Positions 1-8,642 of a stretch of 64,000 nt of DNA are shown in pieces. Origin of the DNA: CAYRXM01 sp964449465. GTDB lineage: Bacteria > Chloroflexota > Anaerolineae > JAFGEY01. The DNA is taken from the NCBI GenBank assembly GCA_964449465.1, contig CAYVBK010000003.1, forward strand, positions 107,618-171,617, written 5' to 3'. The position numbers and the translations under genes were made by a program. The notes beneath the pieces were generated by a model. That model was given only the letters and a program-made list of their open reading frames with translations, searched no databases and was not told the origin of the DNA. How positions within the stretch are numbered: position 1 is the stretch's first letter; the number at the start of each line of letters is the position of its first letter.

Positions 1-140
1 GAGAACACAACTGGCCGCTGCAAGAACTGCGTCGCGATGTGCGCACGCTGGAAATGATCTTTAATGAACTGGCTACCGCCGCCGAGACCGATGCAGAGGA
101 GAACGATTCGGACGACGGCGATGCAGGAGGTGAAGAATGA
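1..140 (+). CDS. ABC transporter ATP-binding protein, C-terminal end (partial)
   Basis: Only the last 45 codons are in the window; the reading frame starts at base 3 and ends with TGA at 138-140. The end resembles the tail of ABC ATPases of the GldA/CcmA type (a Leu-Glu-x-Ile-Phe-like segment around LEMIFNELATAAE), followed by an acidic low-complexity end. Its stop overlaps the ATG of the downstream permease (ATGA at 137-140), so the two are almost certainly translationally coupled and form one exporter. The ATPase motifs lie upstream of the window, so the assignment rests mainly on context. Confidence 0.7.
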   Translation, partial: EHNWPLQELRRDVRTLEMIFNELATAAETDAEENDSDDGDAGGEE

Positions 141-3055
141 AATCTTGGTGGGACAAATTGCGCCGTGCCTCAGTTTGGACGCTGACCGGCAAAGAGCTGG
201 GCGCATATTTTGGCTCGGCCATTGCCCTGATCTTTGTCGGCACCTTTTTGCTGGCGGCGTTGTTTATCTTTTTCCAGATCGAAACCTTTTTCATCCGAGG
301 CACCGCCGACGTGCGGCCGCTGTTCAAATGGATGCCTGTTTTGATGATCTTTTTGGTGGCGGCCCTGACCATGCGTCAGTGGAGCGAGGAGCAACGCAGC
401 GGCACGTTGGAAATTTTGCTCACCCTGCCGGTGCGCCGCGCTGACCTGGTGTTGGGCAAATTTTTGGCCGCGCTGGCCCTGGTGGGCATGGCCCTGGCGC
501 TGACCCTGTTCTTGCCCATCACGGTGAGCTTTTTGGGCGACCTGGATTGGGGGCCGGTGGTGGGTGGCTATGTGGCCGCCCTGCTGATGGCCTCGGCCTA
601 TATCGCCATCGGTTTGTTTATCTCGTCGCGCACCGACAATCAAATCGTGTCGCTCATCCTCACCGTGCTGGTGTGCGGCGCTTTTTACCTGGCAGGCGCA
701 TCGGTATTCACCAACCTGGTGGGCAACCGGCCGGGCGAAATTCTACGCGCCATCGGCACCGGCAGTCGCTTTGAAAGCATCGAACGCGGCGTGATCGATC
801 TGCGCGATTTAATTTACTATGTATCTCTAACCACTCTTTTTCTCGTCCTCAACGTGGTTTCGCTAGACCAAAAACGGTGGAGCCGCGGGGCGCATACAGC
901 GACCTATCGCTGGAACGCCCTTTTGAGCGTGGCTCTGGTGGGCGCCAACGTGCTGGCCCTGAACACCTGGCTGTTTCCCGTCTCTGGCATGCGCCTCGAT
1001 CTGACGGCACAGCAAGAGTACAGCCTCTCACCGACCACGCGCACCCTGTTGGGCAACCTGAACGAGCCCTTGCTGATGCGCGGCTATTTCAGCGCCAAAA
1101 CCCACCCCCTGCTGGCTCCGCTGGTGCCGACCATCCGCGACATGATGCGCGAGTACGAAATCGCCGGGCGCGGGCGCATCCAGACCGAGATGGTAGACCC
1201 GCGCGACAATGAAGAGCTGGAGGCAGAGGCCAACCAGATTTACGGCATCAAACCGGTGCCGTTCCGCGTGGCCGGCCGCTATGAAGAGTCGGTGATCAAT
1301 TCGTATTTCAACATCCTGATCCGCTACGGCGACCAATCGGTGGTATTGGGCTTTCAAGATTTGATTGAAGTACAAACCACCACCAGTGGTCAGATCGAGG
1401 TGCGCCTGCGCAACCTGGAGTATGACCTGACCCGTTCGATCAAAAAGACGGTCTATGGCTTTCAAAGCCTGGATGTGGTTTTTGCGCGAATTGACAAGCC
1501 GATCAAGCTGACCACCTATGTAACGCCCAACGCGCTGCCCGAAGACCTGGCCGGCGTCATCCCGATCATTGAGCAGGTGGGACAGGCCATTCAGGCCGAG
1601 TCGAACGGCCGTTTTGACTATGTGTTTGTAGACCCCGACGCCGCCGACAGCCCGGTGACGCGCCGGCAGTTGTACGAGACCTATGGCTTGCAGCCGATTG
1701 CCGTGTCGTTCTTTTCTGCCGACACTTATTACCTGTACATGGTGCTAGAGATCGGCGACAAGGCACAGGTGATCTATCCATCCTCGCAGATGAGCCAGGC
1801 CGACGTGCGCAGCGAGATCGAGGCCGCCCTGCGCCGCTCTACGCCGGGCTTTCTCAAGACGGTGGGATTGTGGACGCCGTCCGAGGCATCCACACAAGAC
1901 CCGTTTGGCGGCACCTCGCAGCCCATCGCCACATGGCAACTCTTGCGCGAGCAGTTGAGCCAGAGCTATACCCTGCGCGCCATAGATTTGAGCAGTGGCT
2001 ATGTGCCGGGCGACATTGATGCACTGGTAGTGGTGGCCCCGCAGGGCTTTACCGACAAGGAGCGGTTCGCCATAGACCAGTTTTTGATGCGTGGCGGCTC
2101 GGTGGTGCTGGCGGCGGCCAACTATGTCTTGTCGCCGTACCAATACGGCGGCGGCCTGCAACTGTTGGAAATCGAGGACGGCCTGACCGATATGCTGGGC
2201 AGCTATGGTATCGAAGTGCGCCGCGAACTGGTGATGGACCCGCAAAACGAGCCGTTTCCGGTGCAGGTGCAGCGCCAGGTGGGCAGCCTGAGCGTGATGG
2301 AAATTCAGCAGGTCAATTATCCGTTTTTTGTGGACGTGCGGCGCACCGGCATGTCGTCCGACAGCCCCATTGTCGCCAACCTGCCGGCGATCACCCTGCA
2401 CTGGGCCTCGACCGTCAACCTGGACGCGGCCAAAAACCAAAACCGCCAGGTGACGGTGCTGCTGCAATCCAGCAAGCAATCCTGGGTCACCACCTCGACC
2501 AACACACAGCCCGATCAACAGGCTTATCCGCAATACGGGTTCCCGGTCGAGGGTGAACAAGACGCCCGACCGCTGGCTGTCAGCGTGCAGGGCGTGTTTG
2601 AGAGCTTTTTCAAGGGCAAGCCCTCACCGTTGGGTGCCACTCAGCCCGACGCCGCCCCATCGGATGGCGGACAGCCGCCGCTGGCCGTGGCCGAGTCTTC
2701 GCCGGAAACGGCACAGCTGGTGGTGATCGGCAGCTCGGAATTTTTGAATGATACGCTGCTTCAACTATCACAGCGTTTGTCTCAAGAGCGTTATTTGAAC
2801 AACTTGCAGTTTATGCAGAACGCCATAGACTGGTCGGTAGAAGACGCCGATCTGCTAGCAATCCGCTCACGTGGCGGCTATGTGCGCCTGCTGGATTCGC
2901 TGGACAACCAACAAAAATCGTTCTGGGAATATCTGAATTATGCCCTGGCCCTGATCGGTGTGGTGGTGATCGGGGTGGTGTGGAATGTGTGGCGGCGCGA
3001 ATCGCCGATGCCGCTGGTAAAAGAGGAACACGCGGCAGATGGAGGTGCGGCATGA
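137..3055 (+). CDS. Fused ABC-2 permease / GldG-like auxiliary protein
   Basis: This 972-residue membrane protein joins two parts that are separate GldF and GldG subunits in gliding Bacteroidetes. Residues about 25-245 form an ABC-2 permease with about six hydrophobic segments and the conserved stretch around RQWSEEQRSGTLEILLTLPV. After another helix near 259-280 comes a long soluble region of the GldG/ABC-type uncharacterised-transport family (about 285-920), and a final membrane helix lies near 935-957. It sits between an ABC ATPase (ATGA overlap) and a DUF4340 gene (ATGA overlap), the usual order of this exporter. The substrate is unknown. Gliding should not be inferred, because the same module is common in non-gliding Chloroflexota. 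Confidence 0.88.
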   Translation: MKSWWDKLRRASVWTLTGKELGAYFGSAIALIFVGTFLLAALFIFFQIETFFIRGTADVRPLFKWMPVLMIFLVAALTMRQWSEEQRSGTLEILLTLPVRRADLVLGKFLAALALVGMALALTLFLPITVSFLGDLDWGPVVGGYVAALLMASAYIAIGLFISSRTDNQIVSLILTVLVCGAFYLAGASVFTNLVGNRPGEILRAIGTGSRFESIERGVIDLRDLIYYVSLTTLFLVLNVVSLDQKRWSRGAHTATYRWNALLSVALVGANVLALNTWLFPVSGMRLDLTAQQEYSLSPTTRTLLGNLNEPLLMRGYFSAKTHPLLAPLVPTIRDMMREYEIAGRGRIQTEMVDPRDNEELEAEANQIYGIKPVPFRVAGRYEESVINSYFNILIRYGDQSVVLGFQDLIEVQTTTSGQIEVRLRNLEYDLTRSIKKTVYGFQSLDVVFARIDKPIKLTTYVTPNALPEDLAGVIPIIEQVGQAIQAESNGRFDYVFVDPDAADSPVTRRQLYETYGLQPIAVSFFSADTYYLYMVLEIGDKAQVIYPSSQMSQADVRSEIEAALRRSTPGFLKTVGLWTPSEASTQDPFGGTSQPIATWQLLREQLSQSYTLRAIDLSSGYVPGDIDALVVVAPQGFTDKERFAIDQFLMRGGSVVLAAANYVLSPYQYGGGLQLLEIEDGLTDMLGSYGIEVRRELVMDPQNEPFPVQVQRQVGSLSVMEIQQVNYPFFVDVRRTGMSSDSPIVANLPAITLHWASTVNLDAAKNQNRQVTVLLQSSKQSWVTTSTNTQPDQQAYPQYGFPVEGEQDARPLAVSVQGVFESFFKGKPSPLGATQPDAAPSDGGQPPLAVAESSPETAQLVVIGSSEFLNDTLLQLSQRLSQERYLNNLQFMQNAIDWSVEDADLLAIRSRGGYVRLLDSLDNQQKSFWEYLNYALALIGVVVIGVVWNVWRRESPMPLVKEEHAADGGAA

Positions 3056-4014
3056 ACAAACTCAACCGAATTTTGGCCGGAGTGTTGGCCGTTCAACTGG
3101 TGGTGCTGGCGGTAGTGCTGTGGCCGCGCCGCCGCACCGAGAGCGGCGGCAAGCCGTTGATCGAGCGCACCGCCGAGGTGACGCGGATCACCATCCGCGA
3201 CGCGACAGGCAGCGAGGTGGTTCTGAGCAAGACGGGCGACCAATGGGTGCTGCCGGCTGCCGATGATTACCCCACGCAGGCCGACCAGGTGTCGAAATTT
3301 CTGGGTCAGATGGAAAAAATAGACCAGGGACGGCTGGTGACCAAGACGGCCGACAGCCACAAGCGCATCAAGGTAGCGGCCAACAGCTTTGAGCGGCTGA
3401 TCACCCTGGAATGGGCCGACGGCACGCAGCATCGCCTGTACCTCGGCACATCGCCCAGCTATGGCGCCGTGCATGTCCGCCTGGACGATCAACCCGAGGT
3501 CTACCTGACCTCGACCCTGTCATCGGCTGATGCAAGTGCGACGGCGGCCAGTTGGGTGGATACGCAATATCTGACCATTCCACAAGAGCAAATTGTTGCC
3601 CTCAACCTGGAAAACGGCAACGGCCGCTTTGAACTGATCAAAACCGAGGCCGGCACATGGACGATGAATGGCTTGCAGGTCGGCGAGATGGTCAACGAAA
3701 ACAATGTCACCTCTTTGCTCGGTCGGGTGGCCAGCATCCGCATGATCGCCCCGCTAGGCAAGCAGGCGCGCCCCGAATATCAACTCGATCCGGCGGCGGC
3801 GCTGGTTGAGGTGATCACCCGCGACGCCACCGGCATCTCCAAGACCTATCGCCTGCGCGTGGGGGCCAAAAACGAGGCCGATAGCACATATGTGATCATT
3901 TCATCCGAATCGCCCTATTATGTGCGCGTAGCCGAATATGTGGCACAATTGTTCGTTTCGCGCACCCGCGAAGAGCTGATTCAGCAGCCGCTCACGCCGA
4001 CGCCGGCGCCATAA
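3052..4014 (+). CDS. DUF4340 domain-containing protein
   Basis: This 320-residue protein has an N-terminal membrane anchor (residues about 5-23) and an extracytoplasmic body of the DUF4340 type, including the lysine-rich KTGDQWVLP-like repeat pattern near residues 62-70 and TEAGTWTMNG-like near 200. I chose the ATG at 3052, which overlaps the upstream stop (ATGA) and has GGAGG at 3041-3045. A longer frame opening at 2980 would overlap the upstream gene by 76 bases and is unlikely. DUF4340 proteins regularly follow GldG-like ABC permeases, so it is probably an accessory subunit of that exporter. Its biochemical role is not known. Confidence 0.85.
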   Translation: MNKLNRILAGVLAVQLVVLAVVLWPRRRTESGGKPLIERTAEVTRITIRDATGSEVVLSKTGDQWVLPAADDYPTQADQVSKFLGQMEKIDQGRLVTKTADSHKRIKVAANSFERLITLEWADGTQHRLYLGTSPSYGAVHVRLDDQPEVYLTSTLSSADASATAASWVDTQYLTIPQEQIVALNLENGNGRFELIKTEAGTWTMNGLQVGEMVNENNVTSLLGRVASIRMIAPLGKQARPEYQLDPAAALVEVITRDATGISKTYRLRVGAKNEADSTYVIISSESPYYVRVAEYVAQLFVSRTREELIQQPLTPTPAP

Positions 4015-4023
4015 GGAGCAGTC

Positions 4024-4392
4024 ATGTCCGACATTCAAGCCTTTCAAGCCTATCGCCAGAAGATGAACGAAAAAATCCTGGCCACAGACCATCTGGGGAT
4101 CAAACGTTTTTTCAACCTGGACACCATGTGCTATCAAGATGGCGTCCTCGACGCCCGCAGCAAAGAACTGCTGGGGCTGGTGGCCAGTTGCGTGCTGCGC
4201 TGCAACGACTGCATTGACTATCACCTGATCCAATGCGTCAAACTGGGTTGGAGCGACGCCGAACTGATCGACGCTTTGAATGTAGCCCTGGTGGTAGGCG
4301 GTAGCATCTTTATCCCACACATGCGGCATGCCATAGACACCATCGAGCAGTTGCGCCGTTTGGAACAAGAGGGCAACCTGCCCGATCTGTAG
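4024..4392 (+). CDS. Carboxymuconolactone decarboxylase / AhpD-like protein
   Basis: This 122-residue protein belongs to the AhpD/CMD alpha-helical family. It carries the redox CxxCxxxH signature (CNDCIDYH, residues about 60-67) typical of AhpD-like peroxidase reductases, rather than the Cys-free decarboxylases. A good ribosome site (AAGGAG at 4014-4019) precedes the ATG. It follows the DUF4340 gene by nine bases and so may be co-transcribed with the exporter, and it ends at a strong plus-strand terminator (4411-4458). The likely role is thiol-dependent detoxification of peroxides, or an electron-relay protein of unknown partner. Confidence 0.85.
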   Translation: MSDIQAFQAYRQKMNEKILATDHLGIKRFFNLDTMCYQDGVLDARSKELLGLVASCVLRCNDCIDYHLIQCVKLGWSDAELIDALNVALVVGGSIFIPHMRHAIDTIEQLRRLEQEGNLPDL

Positions 4393-4410
4393 GCGACACC
4401 GCCTGGCAGA

Positions 4411-4458
4411 CCCGCTATGGGCAGTCTACAATGCGCGACTGCTCATAGCGGGTTTTTT
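4411..4458 (+). terminator. Rho-independent terminator of the AhpD-like gene
   Basis: A 14-bp stem (4411-4424 with 4439-4452, one G-U pair) with a 14-base loop is followed by six T at 4453-4458. It lies 18 bases after the AhpD-like stop. The right arm and the T tract are also the last codons of the convergent PfkB-type kinase gene. Confidence 0.85.
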
Positions 4459-5491
4459 GATGTCGCTCGAACACCTGGGCGCGGGTGGCTGTGCCGGTCA
4501 CGCCGATCTGTTGGACGGTGATCGAGGCGACCAGGTTGCCCATCAGAGCCGCTTCGGTCGGCGTGGCCCCGCTGCACAAGGCCGCTACAATGCCGGCCAT
4601 GGCGCTGTCGCCTGCGCCCACAATGTCAATGGGGCCGCTCATGCGGATGCCCGGCACATGGGTCATACCCTGCTCGTCCAAAACCAGCATCCCCTGCTCA
4701 CCGATGGTCAGAAAAACCGGCCGCCCGTTCTGCGCATGCAGGGCACGCCCGCACGCCTCAGCCATCGCCCGGCTCACCGGCCCCTGATGATCAGGGTGGA
4801 CAGACAGAACCGCCTCACGTTCATTGGGCTTGATGAGGAGGTGATGAAATTCGCCGATGCGCGCTCGCGAGTCGGCGGCGATCACCTTGTCGGGACAGGC
4901 CAGCGCCAGGTCGCTCAGAGCCGCCCGCACCCGGTCGGTGATCACCCCACAGTTGCGCTCTTGCACCTGATCGGCCACGATCACGCCATCCACCTGCCCG
5001 ATCCACGCTTTTAACTGCGCCACAATCTCATTTTCGACCTCGATTGAGAGCATTTGACGATTTTTAATGTCCAGGCGATTCAATTCGTGAACGCACCCGT
5101 CGGCCTCGCGCATCATCGGCTTGGTATAGGTGGGAGTGCGGCGGGCAGTGGTCTGGATCAACGGCGCTGTATTGACACTCCACCGACGCAGGCCGCCCAG
5201 CAGTTCATAGCCCATGCCGTCATCGCCAATGACACCCAACGCCGTGACCTGCACATCGAGGGCGCGCAGGTTGGATGTGACTGTGCCGGCCGCGCCGGGG
5301 CTGCTGCGCACATTGACGACCTGATAGGCCTCCAGGCCGGTTTCCAGCGACATTTCACTCAAGGCCCGATCCAGATCGAGATACAGGTCCAGAAAAAAAT
5401 CGCCCACCACCAGAACGTGGATGGACGGAAAACGATCCAGTAGAGATTGCAGACGATGCTCATTCATGCCAGACTCCGATGGGGATTGCAT
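4415..5491 (-). CDS. PfkB-family carbohydrate kinase (HldE N-domain-like)
   Basis: A 358-residue ribokinase/PfkB-fold sugar kinase. The N-terminus has the VVGDFFLDLYLDLD segment seen in heptose-7-phosphate kinases (RfaE1/HldE). Substrate residues follow in the SSPGAAGTV segment near 63-71, and the C-terminal ATP/anion-hole motif is DIVGAGDSAMAG, whose Asp is the expected catalytic base. There is no adenylyltransferase domain. The start at 5491 has AGGA ten bases upstream; an internal Met at 5467 is an alternative. It lies 24 bases downstream of the deoxyhypusine-synthase-like gene on the same strand. The substrate cannot be fixed from sequence; a heptose phosphate or similar sugar is a guess from the family. 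Confidence 0.82.
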   Translation of the reverse strand: MQSPSESGMNEHRLQSLLDRFPSIHVLVVGDFFLDLYLDLDRALSEMSLETGLEAYQVVNVRSSPGAAGTVTSNLRALDVQVTALGVIGDDGMGYELLGGLRRWSVNTAPLIQTTARRTPTYTKPMMREADGCVHELNRLDIKNRQMLSIEVENEIVAQLKAWIGQVDGVIVADQVQERNCGVITDRVRAALSDLALACPDKVIAADSRARIGEFHHLLIKPNEREAVLSVHPDHQGPVSRAMAEACGRALHAQNGRPVFLTIGEQGMLVLDEQGMTHVPGIRMSGPIDIVGAGDSAMAGIVAALCSGATPTEAALMGNLVASITVQQIGVTGTATRAQVFERHQKTRYEQSRIVDCP

Positions 5492-5515
5492 TTTTCATCA
5501 TCCTGTAAGCGTGGC

Positions 5516-6478
5516 CTATGATCTTGTCGTCACCAGGCAGTGCAGCGCAGGCAGAGTAGCTTGATGATAATCTCTGATATAATAGCTCTCGCCACCGTCC
5601 TGCACCGTGCGCACCAGGATGGTCTTGAAAGGGCGAAAATAATAGGCCGGCTGCGCCTTGGTCGGCTCGCGATGCACATCGGCGCCCAGGTCTTGCACGT
5701 CAAACACGGCGGTGGTGAATCGGTTGATCGTTTCGCCCTTTTGACGGGCCACATTGCGTGCCATCGCCAGTGCCTTCAAATACACCTCAGGCCCCATAAT
5801 CGCCGTGCCGAAATTGAGCAGCACGCCGCCTTGCAGGTACGACACCGCCTCGGCGACGATGAGAAAATCGCGAAAAGAAGCCTCGCCCAATGCTGCTCCA
5901 TCACAGTTGGGATGTTCGTGGATAATGTCATAGCCGATGCTCACATGCACAGTGACGGGGATACCCAGGCGATAGCCGGCGGCGAAAATGCTCACCGATT
6001 TGTGTGGATAATCGCCCTTTTGGATGGCCTGACCGACGGCCTCGCCAAAACCCAACCCGGCCTGATTGCCCGCTCGAACGATCTCGTTGATCTGCCCGGT
6101 CTCTTGCCACAGACCAAACTGTCCCTCCTGGATATAGCAAGCAACGCTTTCGGTGGTGGCACCGATCAGGGCCAACTCGTAATCGTGGATAGCACACGCG
6201 CCGTTGACGCCAACGTGGGTGACCAGGCCACGCTCCATCAGGTCAATGACAAAGCGCGACAGGCCGACCTTGATCACATGGGCGCCCATCATCAAGATCA
6301 CCGGGCGGTCATTCTGCCGCGCCTGGATGATGCGCTGCGCAACAATATACAAATCTGCGCTGTCATTCAGGCGCAGATCGGCATCGAGAGGCAGCACATC
6401 GTCCAGAGTCATGTCGTGCCGGCGCGCAGCCAGCGGTAGAATTTCCAGCTTGCTGCGATCAAATGTTGGAAAAGGCAT
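5516..6478 (-). CDS. Deoxyhypusine-synthase-like conserved protein
   Basis: A 320-residue soluble protein with a Rossmann-like pattern: MMGAHVIKVGLSRF near residues 83-96, VNGACAIHDYELALIG near 112-127, and a glycine-rich GGVLLNFGTAIMGPEVYLKAL segment around 233-253. These features recall the deoxyhypusine synthase superfamily, but bacteria with this paralogue need not make hypusine. From memory, relatives occur beside HldE-like sugar kinases, as here, so a role in sugar-nucleotide or polyamine-like modification is possible but unproven. The ATG follows AAGGAGG with good spacing. It is the first gene of a two-gene minus-strand operon with the kinase. Confidence 0.6.
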   Translation of the reverse strand: MPFPTFDRSKLEILPLAARRHDMTLDDVLPLDADLRLNDSADLYIVAQRIIQARQNDRPVILMMGAHVIKVGLSRFVIDLMERGLVTHVGVNGACAIHDYELALIGATTESVACYIQEGQFGLWQETGQINEIVRAGNQAGLGFGEAVGQAIQKGDYPHKSVSIFAAGYRLGIPVTVHVSIGYDIIHEHPNCDGAALGEASFRDFLIVAEAVSYLQGGVLLNFGTAIMGPEVYLKALAMARNVARQKGETINRFTTAVFDVQDLGADVHREPTKAQPAYYFRPFKTILVRTVQDGGESYYIRDYHQATLPALHCLVTTRS

Positions 6479-6515
6479 AAAAACCTCCTTTGAAAATCGC
6501 CGTTTGGTAGAGGCA

Positions 6516-6536
6516 GGGCGGGCGCAAGGCCCGCCC
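6516..6536. repeat. GC-rich inverted repeat between two minus-strand genes
   Basis: An 8-bp perfect stem (6516-6523 with 6529-6536) with a five-base loop lies between the oxidoreductase stop (6548) and the next gene's start (6478). There is no T tract on either strand. It may be a weak terminator, or a member of the short dispersed GC-rich palindromes common in Chloroflexota genomes. Confidence 0.5.
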
Positions 6537-6547
6537 CTACGATTGTA

Positions 6548-8632
6548 TTATGCGCGGTAATCCTGCACCGGCGGCTCGGCCGGCAGCGGCGGCAAGCGCT
6601 GCTGCGCGGCCTGCGCACCGTCCACCATCTCTGAATACACGCCCGGCAGTTCCAGCCGCGCCAACGTCTCTGGCGTCGGCCAGCCGGTGGCTACATCCCA
6701 CCCCCGCAGCCGATAATACTCGTCCATGACCGGCAAAAACCGGCTGCGCTCCAGGCGCATGGGCTGCCCCACTTCGGGATTGACCCAGTTTTCGGCATAC
6801 TCGAAATAGGGAATCACCCGTTCATCCATCGCCCGGTCGCGCCCCCAATGCCGCACGGCAATGGCCCGCTCCAGATTCAACACTCGCTCGGCGGCATGCT
6901 CAAACGCGGCGGTGTCCCAATCCAGTCCGGTGCCGGCGCGCAGGATGGCCGCGTCCACGTCCAGACCAGCCATGCCGTCTATGCGGCAAAAACGATCCTC
7001 GGTGTGCGGGCTGTAAATGAGGGGAAACACCTGATCGTCGGTGGGCAGGCAATCCTTCATGATCGAGCGCACGCCGTGATAGGCCGCCGGAATGGCCTTG
7101 CCGTCATAGCCGCCAAGTGGGTCCAGCGTGTCGGCGCGGCCATACACCCGCTCGCCGATGGCCTTCATCTGCGCCCACGAGATCGGCGGCACATAGTCGG
7201 GAGTGCCATACCGCGCCAGGTCAACAAATGGGCTCCAACGCATCACATTTTGCACATAATCGTGCGTGCTGCTGGCCGGGTCGCGCGTATCCATCGCCCA
7301 GTGCAGCGCACCGACGATCCAGAACGGATAAACGATGGTGTTGACCAGTGCGCCGTGTCCGTCCCAATGCCCCGAATAGCCCCAACCGGTATAATGGCGG
7401 CGCATTAGTTCGACGCCCAAATCCAGCTGCCGCGCTCCGTACCAGCCGCCATCGGCCAGCGCATCGCCCATGCCCTCTCGAAAAGCCATATCGTGCAGCA
7501 AATGCACCCAAAACTCGACCGAACTCAGATCAAAAGACTGCCCATTGATCTCGGACAGCAAGCCATGCTGATGGCAGGCCTTGAGCCAGGGAATCATGCC
7601 CACCAAAATGTCCCAGTGATTCAGGCCCAGGCGGTTGGCATACATGTTGAGTTCCATCGCCCCGCGCAGGCCAATGTTCCAGTTATAGACATCGTCTCGC
7701 CCGCCGCCGCGAAAATTACCGCTGACGCAGGCCATATCGCCGCTCCACTTGCGGTCAAAATGACAGCCCGGCACCTCGCTGTAATAAATGTGACAGGGCG
7801 TGGGGCAAGAGGCCGTGCAGGCAAACAGGCGCGCCCGCCCGCTGCCCTCATCGGCCAACCGTTGATTCAACCGCTCCACATGAGCGCGTGGATTGCGCCG
7901 CCCGCGCACCTCATCGCCGACCAGTTTGAACAGTTGATGCAGCCGCTCATCATCGGCCACCGCCACCTTGCCCGTGCCGATCACGGCAATGGCCTTGAGC
8001 TTTTTGCTGCCCATCACTGCGCCAAAACCACCCTGCCCGGCCGCCGCCGACGCCGCCGTCTGGATGGTGGCGATGCGCCCCAAATGCTCGCCGGCCGGGC
8101 CGATGGTCAGCGTATGCACGGCCTTGCCCCAGAGTGACTGCACAGCCTCCTGGGTATCCACCACATCCAACCCCCACCAATCCGCGGCCGGCAGCAGGCT
8201 GACCTCATCATCGTGAATCAGCAAAACTACCGGCACCTCGGCGGCGCCGGTGATCACCAGCCCATCATAGCCGGCGCGCTTGAGGCGGGCGCCCCAATCC
8301 GAGCCGATGCTGGAACGGGTGAACCAGGGATAAGGATAGCCCTGCGGGCCAAACCCACACACGTTGGTGCGCCCCGAATACGGGGCAATGGTGCCGCTGA
8401 GAATGCCCGGAAAGATCAACAGCGGGCTATGCGGCTCAAGCGGGTCCGGCGGTTCGGGGTACTCATCCCACACCAATTTGGCAGCCAGCCCGCGCCCACC
8501 CAAAAAATCGGGGGCATAGGGTGCCGTCTCTTGCGCCCAAATGCGCCCCTCGCTCAAATCCACGCGCAAAATACGATTGGTCCAGCCATACATCGGCTTG
8601 AACCGGGGCAGTGTAACCTGGATCGATTTCAT
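6548..8632 (-). CDS. Aldehyde:ferredoxin oxidoreductase family (tungstopterin) enzyme
   Basis: A 694-residue member of the AOR family, which oxidises aldehydes to acids (or the reverse) with a tungsto-bispterin and one [4Fe-4S] cluster, in the cytoplasm with ferredoxin. Family marks include YGWTNRILRVDLSEG at the N-terminus, FGPQGYPYPWFTRSSIG near 94-110, GGFGAVMGSKKLKAIAV near 201-217, and cluster cysteines C272, C276 and C280 with a later Cys in MKDCLPTDD. The usual archaeal spacing is CxxC rather than the CxxxC seen here. I took the ATG at 8632, which has AAAGGA upstream; the longer frame to 8713 would overlap the membrane-protein gene. It follows that membrane protein by ten bases. The substrate is unknown. 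Confidence 0.9.
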   Translation of the reverse strand: MKSIQVTLPRFKPMYGWTNRILRVDLSEGRIWAQETAPYAPDFLGGRGLAAKLVWDEYPEPPDPLEPHSPLLIFPGILSGTIAPYSGRTNVCGFGPQGYPYPWFTRSSIGSDWGARLKRAGYDGLVITGAAEVPVVLLIHDDEVSLLPAADWWGLDVVDTQEAVQSLWGKAVHTLTIGPAGEHLGRIATIQTAASAAAGQGGFGAVMGSKKLKAIAVIGTGKVAVADDERLHQLFKLVGDEVRGRRNPRAHVERLNQRLADEGSGRARLFACTASCPTPCHIYYSEVPGCHFDRKWSGDMACVSGNFRGGGRDDVYNWNIGLRGAMELNMYANRLGLNHWDILVGMIPWLKACHQHGLLSEINGQSFDLSSVEFWVHLLHDMAFREGMGDALADGGWYGARQLDLGVELMRRHYTGWGYSGHWDGHGALVNTIVYPFWIVGALHWAMDTRDPASSTHDYVQNVMRWSPFVDLARYGTPDYVPPISWAQMKAIGERVYGRADTLDPLGGYDGKAIPAAYHGVRSIMKDCLPTDDQVFPLIYSPHTEDRFCRIDGMAGLDVDAAILRAGTGLDWDTAAFEHAAERVLNLERAIAVRHWGRDRAMDERVIPYFEYAENWVNPEVGQPMRLERSRFLPVMDEYYRLRGWDVATGWPTPETLARLELPGVYSEMVDGAQAAQQRLPPLPAEPPVQDYRA

Positions 8633-8642
8633 TTCAAGTCCT

